Shown: positions 46,688 to 58,982 of the stretch, one piece after another
How the letters are laid out: every line of letters starts with the position of its first letter
Numbering within the stretch: position 1 is the stretch's first letter
Translations under genes and position numbers: made by a program
Origin: Golubevia sp. BC0850
Taxonomy: Eukaryota; Basidiomycota; Exobasidiomycetes; Golubeviales; Golubeviaceae
Length of the DNA stretch: 64,000 nucleotides
Direction: 5' to 3'
Assembly: GCA_012976225.1 (NCBI GenBank)
Contig: JAAVVG010000026.1
Span: 275,991 to 339,990 of the forward strand
Notes under the pieces: generated by a model
The model's database searches: none
What the model was told of the DNA's origin: nothing
Seen by the model: only the letters and a program-made list of their open reading frames with translations

Positions 46688-47405
46688 TCAAGTGGTTCTA
46701 GGAAGGGGCTTCTTAGCTTCGTTCCAAGCTTCAAGATCCTTGTCTCCAACAATTGGGGGAAAATGACCACTCTGGAGCAGAGGAAGAAAGAGGGAGAGAA
46801 GCTCGAGGAGGTCAACTCTTGCAACACAGCTTGGTGGCGACGTCTAATTGAAAATGGAAGGCACAAAAGCAACTCACAATCTTCCACAGATCCTTTTCAG
46901 GCTCTCCTACTGTCACCTAGAGATATCAGAAAGAAGAAATAAATCAACTGAGCACGCTTCAAGCGACATCCAAGACTTGGAAATGAGAACTCACCTCCCA
47001 GTCGAAATTTCTATCAGCAAGGAAAGGCTTTCCGATCTGTTCAAGCTTGGTCATAAGACCAGCTCGCTCTTGAGCCCCTACTGATTGCTTGGCCAGATGC
47101 TCTACTTGCCATCTCACGAAAGGTTTGGCTTCCCTGGCTCTATCGGAGTGAGTTTGAGAACCAATGAAAAAGTCCTCTTCTTCAACGCGGGGGAAGAGGA
47201 CGACAACGTAGAACTCAGGTAAGAAAGACTGATTGAATGAAGAAAAAGGAGTCGTGTTGGTGGATTGGAAGAGGAAAGGAAATGTGATAAGCAGTGGATT
47301 TAAAGAGACACTCACCGAGTAGAAAGAAGTGATTGCGGCAGCGAAATCCTTCTTATCTTGCTTTGAGTAGAGAGAAGGAGGTGCAAAAATCTTGTGAAGA
47401 GGCAT
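46688..47405 (-). CDS. cis-CaaD-like tautomerase, copy 2
   Basis: The exons are 47405-47316, 47228-46995, 46916-46878 and 46771-46688, giving 148 residues. It begins MPLHKIFAPPSLYSKQDKKD, with the catalytic Pro after Met, and continues FLPEFYVVVLFPRVEEEDFF, KPFVRWQVEHLAK and NFDWE|VTVGEPEKDLWKI. The end is PIVGDKDLEAWNEAKKP. It is clearly paralogous to copy 1 and arranged in the same orientation, head to tail, so local duplication is likely. Divergence is substantial (roughly 40 percent identity by eye), so the duplication is old. The 39-nt exon 3 is flanked by introns in this copy and copy 3 but merged with exon 2 in copy 1. Confidence 0.88.
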
Positions 47406-47959
47406 TTTTGGGTCGGGAAAAGTCGATGGAGAAGAAGGAGAGTTTGGGTCGAGAAGCTCCCCTCTATCTATACTGACTCGGATTTAATATGCTAATCTTC
47501 CGTGCGTCGATCTTGTTTCTTATTTCCTCTCCCCAAGGGCCCAATATGTACATTCCCTTTCCGATTAAGCTTTGTTCGGTCTGAATCTGGATTTGTTGGA
47601 TGGAGATTGCCATGCTCTAAGAGCCTTTACTCCGGTTAATACGAATTGTACATTTGTATCCTCCACGCTTCTGCTCTCTCTCTCTCTCTCTCTCTATTCT
47701 GGAAGGAACCAAGGAAGTCAAAACGGCAGGTATTCTAGCTAAGTCCGAAGAAAATCGAGAATGATTCGATTGAGATGAGGAAGGTCGAGTATATTACAGA
47801 ATCTAAGTTTGTTGGCGTTGCTTCTAGGTCTATGATCTGAGCGGAGAGTATTCTAGCGGCTACATGAAGGAAGGGGAAACAGAAAGAGAAGAGAAAAGGT
47901 GAAGATGTGAGAAAAGAGAAGAAAAGATGATTTAGGATTTTTCAAAACGACGAGTCCTT
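47406..47959. other. Intergenic region with CT microsatellite
   Basis: It holds the promoter of tautomerase copy 2 on the left and the 3' flank of EMC4 on the right, with a (CT)11 tract between. No gene is seen. Confidence 0.55.
47674..47695. repeat. (CT)11 microsatellite
   Basis: Eleven uninterrupted CT units lie in the intergenic region; it is a likely length-polymorphic site. Confidence 0.85.
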
Positions 47960-48830
47960 TCAGGCAGAATTCTCTTGTGCTTCCAAACCTAAACTCACCA
48001 CTCTGGCTTCTCTCCACGCTAGCCAGTCACTTGAAGCTGTAGGAAGAAGACCCATAGCCCAGGCTTTATAGACACCAAGAGAGACGGCCAATAGCTGGCA
48101 CAAAAGGAAGACTGTCTTCTGTTGCCAGAGAGATGGCTGAATCGCTGGAGCGTTCGAGGTGGTTGAGATAGGGAGAGTAGAGTATGGGGCGAAAGCTGAA
48201 TAGAGAAAGGTAAAAGAAGACAGTCCTTGGTTTAGAAAGGATGCCTGAATAGATGGAGAGTGGGTAGGAAGGACGAATGTATGCCAGTCCCTGCCCCTCG
48301 AGGATTCATTTCCCCCTCTCATTTCTGAATATTTGCATATGATAACCTCTACACTGTAGACACTCACCTTGATTCATTCCCATAACACCCTTCGCCGGAC
48401 CAGTGAACATCATTCCAACTACCATCATACTGAAGATCTGAACCGAGTTTCCAGACATCCAAAGCATACCCGCATTCATGGGTAGAGCTTTAGCTGGTGA
48501 ATAAGCTAGCTCCCATGCTTTGGCGGATTGTAAAGAAGCTAACTGTTCTGGAGTTGGTGGAGTTCTTTGAGGAGTTGAGGATTTGAGTTTCTGGTGAGAG
48601 GGGAAGGCGAGGCGAGTCAGAGGAGAGATAGAGGAGCAAGTAGCAGAGGAGCTAAATTTCACCTTTGTTAACTGAGCTGAACAGCCTGGGGGTAGAATTG
48701 AAGTTGTGGCAGTTGAGGAGGTAGGGGAGGATTTCGTTATCGATTTGGAAGTGGAATTGGAGATTGAAGGAGCGTAAGTTGAGAGGTTCAGATCCCAAGA
48801 TGATAAGCTAGATGAAGTTGTAGAAGCCAT
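47960..48830 (-). CDS. EMC4: ER membrane protein complex subunit 4
   Basis: The exons are 48830-48663, 48590-48368 and 48195-47960, giving 208 residues. EMC4 is a core membrane subunit of the insertase that helps tail-anchored and multi-span proteins enter the ER membrane. The Ser/Thr-rich cytosolic N-terminus is followed by the family's signature AWELAYSPAKALPMNAGMLW and MSGNSVQIFSMMVVGMMF. The second and third spans follow, with WQQKTVFLLCQLLAVSLG and the conserved MGLLPTASSDWLAWRE near the C-terminus. Length is close to the ~180-190 typical. It is divergent from the BEM2-like gene, with 362 bp between start codons. Confidence 0.93.
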
Positions 48831-49192
48831 GTTTCAGTATGTTTGTAGAAGTGGACTGAATATCTGATTATGAAGAAGACTAAAGATAGAGATAGATGGT
48901 GTTCCGTAGCATCAGAGTGCTTGCAACGCTAGAGCAGCGAGGTAGAAGGTCCCGCAAGAGCATGATGTTCCTATGAAACTCCTAAGCCCATCTATATCTG
49001 TTCTATTCTTTCCCTGATTCCTTTCTTTTCTTCTTCTCTTCTCTTTCCTTCAAGTTCCTCTTACCTTCTTTGGTTTCAAGTTGACCGTTGTTGGTTAAGA
49101 TAGCATTGGCACTCTACTCTCTCCTCTCGCTCTCCGCGACTTTCACTTCAACAGGCTTCAAATATTCAGGCCAAGCTAGAATAGAATAGAGG
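48831..49192. promoter_or_regulatory. Divergent promoter region of EMC4 and the BEM2-like gene
   Basis: This 362-bp stretch lies between two outward-reading start codons. The right half is CT-rich, as expected for the leader of the plus-strand gene. No specific factor site is recognised. Confidence 0.45.
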
Positions 49193-52100
49193 ATGCTGAG
49201 AAGAGGGAATAAGAGGAAAGATCAAAATGATTCATCCTACTCTAGCAACAATCCTAATTCACCTCAATTGAGAAACAATCAACCATTACCTTCAGATGGT
49301 CAACCACCACCTCCTCAGCAGCAGCAGCCATCCTCACCTTATGGTTACCATTCTCATCAATACTCTTCTAATCCAAATTTGTTAGATTCAATTCCTCAAG
49401 GATCGATACCGACTCAACATCATCATCATCAATACTCTTTACATCAACCTACTTCAATGAGAAGCTCCTCAAGTCAAGATGCCATGCCTCCTCCTCCTCC
49501 TTCTGCTAACAATTCTTCCTTGACCAATCTTCCATATTCTTCGACGGCTTCGACTTCTTCTCTTTCGGATCTATCTTCTTCAGCCCCAATCAGTCGAGGT
49601 CAATCTGCTTTCAACTTCCTTCTATCTAAAGCCAAGAGTCCTTTCTCTCAAAGTCCTCAACTTCCTCCTAGTGGTCCTCCTCCGCCTCGACAACAAGCTG
49701 CTTCTCCTCCTCCCAATATGAACATGATGAGTTCTGCAACCCAATCTTCTTCTAACTCTTTGTCTTCTCAAGGGAATCAGGAGGAAGCGAGTGCTGGTGG
49801 TTGGTACTCCTCCCAGCAAGAAGGTGGTTATTCAAGGACTGGGTCCCAGAATTCGATTTCTCATCATCAACATCCCTCTTATTCAAATCATCAACATCAT
49901 CAGTCTGTAGTAGGTCAAGGTTTACCAACTTCCTCCTCCTCGTCTTCAACCAACACCAATCCCAATCGAAGACCAAGTTTGACAACCGAGGATACGATTC
50001 AACCCCATCAAGTTTCCTCTCCTACCAAAAGAAGCTTCTTTGGCGGAATGACTAGAGATAGGAAATCATCAAATGCTCCCAAGCCTTCAGGTCTGTCTTC
50101 TCAGAGTGGGGGTGGCTCTAGTGGAAGAGGCGGCAATTCACAAGGAGGTAATGGGGGAGTCGGAATTCTAGGATATGGAATGAAACAGAGAGAAGGATCC
50201 AGCAATTCAAACAATTCTTCAATCTTGGGTGGGAATTCTAACTTCTCCAAATCTCAAAACGATCTGCATTCCAATCATTCTCCCTCCTCTGGTTCAAGTA
50301 ACGATTTACCTCCAGTCCCGAGCTTGATTGGAGAGCAGTACCTGAAGTCTCCAGTCTCGAACGCTGGGTTCTCTCGAAGCGTTGATGATCTCAGTCATCC
50401 GAATCAACTGGGTGGACCTAGTGGGGGAGCTTCTCCAATTCTTAGAGCTCACGCCGTTCGAGGGAATCAGAGATACCCTCCTGGAAGCAACAATTCTGGT
50501 TCAAGCAATTCTGGTGGAAGATCCTTTGGAAGCGGGGGAAGGAATGCTGGGAATCAGTATCAGCAACAGCAACAGGGGAACTGGGGAGAGCATGGCTATG
50601 TTTCCTCGAATTCGGATTGGCGACCTTCAGACATGGGAGCTCTGTCCAATTCTCATAGAGATCGACAAGCCTCTGTTTCATCTTCTACGAACATGAATGT
50701 CAGTGTTAGCAACACTGGGTCTTCAGGTGGATTCCAGTCTCCTCACAAGTCCAACAGCCGATCCAATGCTCAGCATACAAGAGATGAGAGTCTGGTTTCA
50801 GGAGTAGCTTTAAGTAGCGTTCCTATGCATCAACAACCTAGTTCAAACACAAACAGATCCAATCAAGGAGGATTCCCGATGCCGCCCATCCCTCAACAGC
50901 ATCTTCAAGCTCCACACGAATCCAGAAACCATTCCAGGAAAGGTTCCAAGGTCAACGCCCAAGGTCTTGGAGGAGGACTTGTTTCAACTGCTCTTGTAAT
51001 CGGTAGCTCTACATCTTCATCCTCAAATAGTTCAACTCCTCAAGCTCGTTTAGCTCCTTCTTCTCAATCTTCCATTTCTCAGAACTCTTCAAACATCAAT
51101 ACCCAATTTCAGTCCAATACCTTACCACCCAATTCCATTCATCAAGGTTTCCTCAATCGAAATACCAATCTGTCTTTAACTTTAAATCAGCTCAACCACT
51201 CTTCTTCTCAATCTGGTGAAAAGGATATCTCGAAAGGTTGGAAACCTTACAGAGTCGTACTGGAAAGAGACGGGAAACTCATGTTCTATAAACCTGGAAC
51301 TACTGGAAATGTTTTAGAAGAAGTCAAGAACCTTTTCCCCACTTCTGTAGTCAGAGCTGATAATTCTGCCAGTGCAAATGGAAATGCAGCTCAATATGCA
51401 AAGGAGATGGGTTTAGATGCCGAGAGCATCAAACGACAAGGTCTAGGGACTCAAGATCTACTGAATGCTACTGGATCTAATAGTTCTACGAATCTCCCTC
51501 CTCTTCCACTGCCCAAGAGTTCAGCTTCAATTTCTACCTCTAATTCTACTTCTCTTGGTGTTCTCTCTTCTTCGGCTTCGTCTACTTCTTCTTCTCCTTC
51601 TCCGGTCAAACAAAGTTCAACTCAACCTCCTCACAATGGAAGCTCATTCTCTGACGAATGGTCATCAATTGGTAGACACCAGGATTTGAAGTTGGTCAAC
51701 TCGAAGATCAAGCCCAGGAGTTGGGGAGAGCGAATCGAAAGTGGAAGTTTAGAAGGTTTGGCTCATGAATTCGTCCATGCCACTCAGATTCCAGAGAAGC
51801 TCGAATCAACCAAAGAAAAGGTCAAAGAGATTGATTCTTTCCTCATCCCGCTATTTTTCAATCTTCTCAAATCGAATTTTAATCTTGAACCTTTGGTTAA
51901 AGAAATCTCGAAGGAAGTCGAGAACATCTTACAAGCTATCCAGGAGGGCAAAGAAGCTGGAATGGATGAGAATCGAGAGTTGAAGAATCAGATTTTAGGG
52001 ATGGAACTGGATCTCAAAGAGTTGAAAATCAGGATTGAGAGGCTCTTAGAACTCATTCCAATTTTACTTTCAGAGATCAAGAAAAATAGGAGTGGGATTG

Positions 52101-55100
52101 TGGACGAATTAGAAAGTTTGATTAGGAAACTCTGGAACAATGAAGATGAGAAGGATTCAGCCTCAAGCAAAGTTTCTAGTCTATGGGAGATCCCTTCCTT
52201 TGATGAGAGTGAAAAGAAACTTCCGATCGATTGGAGCTCAGCTTCAATCTCTACTTCAGAAACAAGTCCTTCCAGGAATCATCATGAACTTTCAGAACTA
52301 TCTAAAGGGAGATTCTCGGAAAGCGTGCTGTTGAAGCTAGAACCTACTGAGATTGCCGAACAAATTCAAGTCTTCCACTCAGAGAGGTTTCGAGCTTTAG
52401 TGGTTCCTCATTTATCAGCTTCGCAATTAATTTCAGAGCCGAATGCCTCTGATTCTCTCCCACTAGTTCAAGGATCTGGAATTCGATTGTTCAGTTTCGA
52501 TTCAACCTCCCCTCATTTCCTTACCAAGCTCATCTTGGATCAAATCTTCTCCATCAACGATTCCAAGTCCGGAGGCAGTGGCTCCATGGGAAAGTCTCGA
52601 GGAAACCAATCTGCTTCTCAAATGCAATATCCACCTGCGAAGAGGAGAGCCTTTGTCATTAGGCAGTGGGTTAGGGTCGCTACTCTGTTGCTATCTCTGA
52701 ACGACATCAATGGTTGGTTAGCTATTTCTACCGCTCTTTGTTCAAGATCAGTTTCAAGGTTGGAACAGAGTTGGAGAGCAGTTCCACAAGTTGACAGGCT
52801 CAAGATTGGGAAGGTCTGGGCTCCTCAATTGGCTAGATTGGGCTGGATCGATGGGCTGAAAGGAAACGTCAAACCCCTTATGATGAACAACCCTTCGGGT
52901 TCTTCTCAGAATAGTGGATCAAATCAATTGGCTACGATTCCTTACTTTGGGGATATCTCAACTTCAATTCAGCAACAAGGTTTTTCCTCCGACGATTCGA
53001 ATATAGAGATCTCTGCTTACAGAGAATCTGGAGAGAAGCTCTTCTTGGCTCTCAAAGTCTGGTCTTCTGAATGGAGCGCTGGTAAGAACCAGCTGGAAGA
53101 GAAGAGCATTCAGAGCGCCGTGCCTCCGAAGAGGGAATACCAATTGGCTTTCCAATTGTTAGCAGGTGCTTCATCCTCTACTGGAACAAGTCAATACCTT
53201 CAAGCTTCCCTCAAGGTTGAACCTAGAACTTTAGGCAACGTCGATTTGAGATGGAAGCCTCCTCAACCGGAGAAGATCGCTTCAAACTCCTTTGTACCTC
53301 TACAGTTCTCTCAACCTCTACCACATCTTCAACTGACTTCCAAAGACTCCAATTCAACCAAGAAACCACGGGAAGATCAAGATGGAACCATCTCTGCAAG
53401 ATCTCACAATCGACCCGCTCTCATCAACACTGCTCTTGGGAAATCGGTTAAATCTTTAGGTTCTGCCAGTAAAGGCTTCCGAGGAATAGCCTTTTCCGGT
53501 GTTTCTGAATGGGGATCCAATGGATCAGGCTCGCCAATTCCTTCCAATCTCGCTTCTTCACTTTCACCTTCACTGCAAAGTCCGAGGGAGGAGGAATCCA
53601 TCATCAAGATTGGGAATGAGTTGGTGCTGGTTGTTAGTCCAGAAGGTGCCGGCTCCAATCCCTCCTCTCCGAGAGCTAGCAGGCGTCTGTCGACCGACAT
53701 GGCTTCTATTACTAGGTCAAGACCAGTTTCTCAGGTTTCAAAGAGATCAAGTCTTCCCGCTAGCAACAGGAACTCAATCATCGAAGTTGGAACCCCTGTA
53801 CAAGTCACTATCAAAGCTGCAACGCTGGAAAGGCTTGGTGAGTAATGGAGAGGTTCAGAATTCCGATATTGGCGAGCTCACGACTGACGCATCCGAAACT
53901 CGCCTCTTATTCTCCCTCACAGTCGACGTGCTAGTCATGGGTGTCTCTCATGTCGTAGGCTCTCTATCTCAGGACCCCAACGATGGTACTCTGAGCCCCA
54001 CCAGGAAAGCCAGATTGACGATAGATCTAGAAGCCTACCGATCTTGCTTCCTAGCCACCTTTAGAAGTCTCTGCACTCCAATCGTGCTATTTGAATTCCT
54101 TCGAAAGAGATTCATAGCTGCAGAGAACGCATCTAGAGAGCTTTCTCTTCCGGAGCAATATCGACCAAGCAGTCAGTTCCCCTCTTGGTCGATGATGCCC
54201 TCTTCAACTTCTCAAGCCGATCCTATCGATACCGAGATCGTCACTAGGATTCGATTAGGAGTCATCGAAGTCTTGAGACTTTGGGTCAAGAGATTCACTC
54301 ATGATTTCGCTGATGATTCAGAGCTCTTCGAAGGTGTCCATTCCTTCCTGAGGGACACTACGAAGCTCATCGTTTCAGAGGGACAGAACAATCGAAATCC
54401 AAATCAAGACACGGAGCTTGAATCTGAACGAATCAGGATTCTGTCAGCCTTGGAGGAATTGGATCGATCTTTCAGAATCGCAGTCCTGGCTGTTAATAAT
54501 GGCAAAGAGGTCAAAAATCAAAGGTCTTCTCCAAAGTCTTCTGATGTTGCAGTCTCTTCTAACTCTCCTCCAACTTCAATTGACTGGGACGTAGTAACTC
54601 CTGCTGATTTGGTAGATTACCTGGAAGTCATTGGAGCCCTCTTCTTCGACAAGGTTCATGAACATGATCTTTTGGTAGCTACTGAAGTCTTCGAGAATCA
54701 AGCTTCAGATCCTCTAGGTTGGTTCTCTGCCAGATTCGGACCCAAGAGGAATCCTGATGATGAGGTGCCTACTCCTTCGATGTACAAACTTCTAGAGAAC
54801 CTTCGACCTGTCAAGAAGGATGCCGCTTCGCTCTTGGAACGTCTGCCTACTGCTCTTAGCGACGTTTGTGCAGCTCAGAACCTTATTCGTGGATGGGTTT
54901 CGGTTCAAGTGTGAGTTTCCGAGATTGTTTTCACTCTTCCGTAGCTCTACTGAGTGGAGTTCACTGATCTCTCCTTCTTCTCTTCCACCCGACTCTCTGC
55001 AGCGCCGAGCCTCAGATTGGTCTAGCTCGAAGGCAAGCTCGTCTAGAGAAGCTGGTGGACGCTGTCTGGCTTTGCAGAGCTCGAATGCTTCGTCTCAGAC

Positions 55101-57805
55101 AAGAAGACTTCTTTTCCGCTGCTATCGACTCTGCTCTGCCTTTCAGAGAATCGACCATCGCTTCCTTCTTGGAATGTGCTATCACCGGAGGTCTCACAGC
55201 TATAGAAAGCAGGCACTTCGGTCGAGCTTGGCAAGGATTAGCAGTCCTTCGAAATTGCTCTGGAGACAATCTGATGGATCTGCTTCCTCCAGCTCAGAAC
55301 GTAGCAGGTTTGAAAGAAAGCATCTCTTCAGTATCGACTCCTGACGTAGGCTGGATCCTCTCCTGCCTGGCGGAAGCGGTCACAAGACCCTCGGATCTGG
55401 ATTCTTCTGATAGCACTCTCATCAACTTCGATAGGTGCAGGTCGATTTGGAACATTATCGACTCATCCATGGGTATCAGACCCTTCGATCCCAGCACGAT
55501 GGAGGTTGCTGACGTCCGGCTCAAGACTTTGCAGCATTCTCTAAACCGATGGGGTTGGGATCAACGAGCGATGATGGAGGATGCAGCTCAGGAAGCCGCC
55601 AATCCTTCTCCGCTCCCCAATGCCAATCGGGGAAGATCCTATCGACCTCTCATCTCAGTTTCGGGCGCTCAGCAAGAAAAGCAACGCAACGATCGTCTCG
55701 CTCTGGAGATCATCGAAGCAGAGCTTCGACCCTCTCATCACAGCAATGCCAGGTCGGCTCTGGAGGGATCTGGACACTCGTCTCATCACTCTGCTCGTTC
55801 TGCCGCTACCAAACTTCTCTCGTCTTCAACCTCTCCTCCTGCTGCTCCAGCAACTGCTCCGCCAACCCAAGCTGAGAAGCGTACTCGTAGGATGACGGCT
55901 CTCTTCAGAGGAGCTGTCAGACCTATGGGTTTGATGACGGAGAAAGTCGAGAAAGTCGAAACTCCATCTAGATCTTATGGGGAATTGCTCTCTCTGACTC
56001 CACTTCAAAAGCCAGGTCTAGTCGCTGGTTGCGCTGGAGCTCACGTGGCCGTTTGGTCAAACTCTCAAAGATCCTACGTCTTCCATCTGACTTCTCAGGA
56101 AGGTGCCAAGTACCTCTTACAAGCGCCGTCTCAATCAGAAATGGTTGAGTGGTGCTCTCAGATCGAGAGGATGGCCAAGGAAATGACGTTTATCAACAAG
56201 AGGAACGACGGAAAGAAGAGCTCATCAAGAAGAATCGTCGCGCAGCCTCTCTATGGAGTCGATCTTAATGTACTCGTTGAGAGGGAACTAAGGGACATTC
56301 CTGTAGGAGTGGAACGAATGCTTGCAGAAGTTGAGGCTAGAGGTGAGTACCCAAGAATTCGAAACCGACCTTGGAGGCAGACGTCAGCTAACATTTCATT
56401 TCAATCCTATTCTTCTTGCTTAGGTTTAAGGGAGCAAGGAATCTACCGTATCTCAGGAGCCAAGTCCGCCATCCAGAACCTCAAGGAAACGTTCAGTCGT
56501 GAACCACCTGAGTCGATCGATCTGGCTACTGGCGAATTCAGTGACGTCCACACGATCTCTGGTGCGATCAAGCAATGGTTCAGAGAGCTACCTGAACCAG
56601 CTGTTCCTTTCAATTGTTATCATCCTCTGATCGAGGCTGAAAGGATCGAATATTCGGACGATAGGTTATACGCCATCAAGGACATCATCTGGAGTTTCCC
56701 AAAACCTCACTTCGACCTCCTCAGGCGGATCGCTGAGCACTTGGCTCGTGTGGTTGATGAGGGTGCTGCTAATCTGATGCAGGCACATAATGTGGGATTG
56801 GTGTTTGGTGAGTAATGCCCTTGAGAGAGAGACCGCAGAGGAGAGATAGAATCGCTCGACTGACAGGATGTTTTCTCCTGCTCTCCACTTTCAGGTACTT
56901 CGCTTCTTAATCCTCCTCCAGGACCTGCATCTGTGGCTGAAAGCTTTGGTAACATCGGAAAGGCTGCTCACATCGTCAAGATCATCGTAGAGCACAACGA
57001 ATGGATCTTTGAGCCGGAAGCCGAAGCCTACGAGCCTGAAGTCCAACCAGAGCCAGAGGCGCAAGTGGAGATACCTTTCTCTGAACTAGACGAACAAGAG
57101 ACACTCCATCGCTCTACTTTGGAGGCCCTGCCAGCCGACGCGGGCGCCGCTTCCTCGAGTGCACCTTCACCCATCTCCAAAGACACTCCTCTGCCGGACC
57201 CCGATTCTACTCTGGACGCTCAAGCTCAAGACACTTCCAACCCATCAGACTCTGAACTCGAGACCGCTTCTGAAGGTCGCACTCCAGCTCTCGAGATCTC
57301 TCAAGAGGAACTCGACACGCTGGCAGAACTCCACACCAACAACGATCTCACTTCGAGTGGTAGCTCAGGATCGAACGCTTCTCCGGCATCTCTGTTGACT
57401 ATTCCACCTCCGACCTCTTTCTCTGACATGATCAGACTTGACTCCTCACAAAGCGAGCCAAGCCTGCCTTCTCCTGCTCTGAGCCTGGACCCAAGTTCTC
57501 CAAATTCTCTCAGCCCAACTCAACAGCGACCACAGCAGAGGATCAGAGATCCCAACTCCAGCAGCAACAGAGGAAGGGAGGAATCTGTCTATCTCGATGC
57601 TACAGAGAGTTTAGCTACTCTAAACGCTTTCGAGAAAGAAAGTCCAGCTAGGAGTTCTCTGCCGCCTCCATCTCGAGAAGGTGACGTTGAGGAGTTAGAA
57701 GGAACCGGTGAAGCTGAAGAGAAAGAAGAGCTGGACTCAGAATTAGATCGAACCTTCATCATCGACTCCATTGACAGCCGCCTGAGCTCTGCCGCCATCA
57801 TTTAA
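49193..57805 (+). CDS. BEM2-like RasGEF/PH/RhoGAP multidomain protein
   Basis: The exons are 49193-53837, 53923-54910, 55003-56342, 56424-56807 and 56895-57805, giving 2755 residues. BEM2-type proteins are RhoGAPs that control Rho/Cdc42 and cell polarity. Residues 1-650 are Ser/Asn/Pro/Gln-rich. A PH-like domain (~655-850) starts QGFLNRNT...GWKPYRVVLERDGKLMFYKP. A CDC25-like RasGEF region (~1040-1400) has EIAEQIQVFHSERFRAL and VIRQWVRVATLLLSLNDING. A RasGEF-N-like region follows (~1550-1880; LEAYRSCFLATFRSLCTP). A second PH is at ~2200-2275. The RhoGAP domain (~2290-2490) carries the arginine finger in GIYRISGAKSAI, IKQWFRELPEPAV and NVGLVFG|TSLLNP. A long acidic Ser/Pro-rich tail ends it. 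Here the RasGEF core precedes the N-module and is probably non-catalytic, as in BEM2. Confidence 0.9.
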
Positions 57806-58982
57806 ATCGCATATCTAAGGATGCTCATTTTGCTTCTCGAACCTTCCAACTTCCTTCTACCTTTCTTCTTTTTTCTTACTTTATTTTCAGTTCTTCTCTC
57901 TCTTTCTCTGCTCTCTTTGTCTATGTTTTTGCCCCCTTCTCAGTGATTCCCTCTACCACGAACATTTTCCGATTTCACTCGACTCAGTTCACTACCTTAC
58001 CCTGCCATTTTTTTTTCGCTTTTGTCTCCTGGTTTTGTTTTCTTGGTCCTACTTTTCTCCTTTGTAATCGTATTTGTAGTGTCGCGTGTCGCTTTCCTCC
58101 TTTCCTCTTTTTGTGAAGCCTCTATGACAAGCGAGTTGTTCGAGTTCCATCTCCTCACACTTCATGCTTCGTTCATTTTTCGAGTCAGTTAGACCATCCA
58201 GGAGGCTTCAAAAGGCAGAGGGGCCTCAGTACAACACTTCGCCGTGGCAAAGATGGATCAACTCGACGATCGATTCATGAATGCACTCTTTCAGACTCTC
58301 TCACGATATCATTGAACACGCACCAATGCACCAAGCGTCAGACTGTAGAATTCCTTCACTTTTGATATGTATAGTACATATTCGAGGTACCGTTCAGGTT
58401 CTCTTCGAAATCAGGGGTATTGCCATATGCCAAATGCCATCAGGTCTGACTAAAGGGGATCTGAAAACAACACATACAACTTCGAGGCCGGCGGGACTAC
58501 TGAGCACCGATTGAAAGCATTGATAGTTTTCTTTTTTGAGAATCTTGCCTCACTTGAGGGAGGGGGTCAGATCTCTCGTTATCTCTCGCATCGTTATCCC
58601 TTTCATAGTAAGCCGATGAAGATCATTTCTCAGTGTTGTTTTAAAAAAGCTATCAGTCGTACAGGAATTGTAACCCTCAAATGTCTTCAAAACGAAGGAC
58701 ATGCGAGAAGTGAAGGGAAAAGTCACACGATTCAACAGAAGACGAGCACCTTCAACTATCTCTTCTATCGAAGTTCCTCACGTATAAAAGGAGACCGTCC
58801 TTGATGGAATCACAAAATTTTCTCATCACCAATAAAATCATTTCATCTCTCCCAACCAACAACCTTTTTTCTCTTCTTTTTGTAGCAGGACTACCCCCTT
58901 TTCAACTTCTTTCTTCTATACTCCAATCCATCTTTTCCAAAACCAGTAGCAAGCTCTCTATTATCCAATTCCTTCAACAAAG
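57806..58982. other. 1.2-kb intergenic region
   Basis: The first ~350 bp are T- and C-rich and probably 3' untranslated sequence of the BEM2-like gene. The right end is the promoter of the small secreted protein, with a good TATA box and a CT-rich leader. Frames between 58280 and 58800 show no domain or splice context. Confidence 0.55.
58783..58790 (+). promoter_or_regulatory. TATA box of the small secreted protein gene
   Basis: TATAAAAG, a consensus TATA box, lies 200 bp before the start codon at 58983. It is followed by an AC- and CT-rich stretch resembling a strong-promoter leader. Confidence 0.55.

Noticed and set aside
47674-47695. CT tract as a telomere-like or CRISPR-like repeat
   Set aside because: It is a plain dinucleotide microsatellite with no spacers and no telomeric unit.
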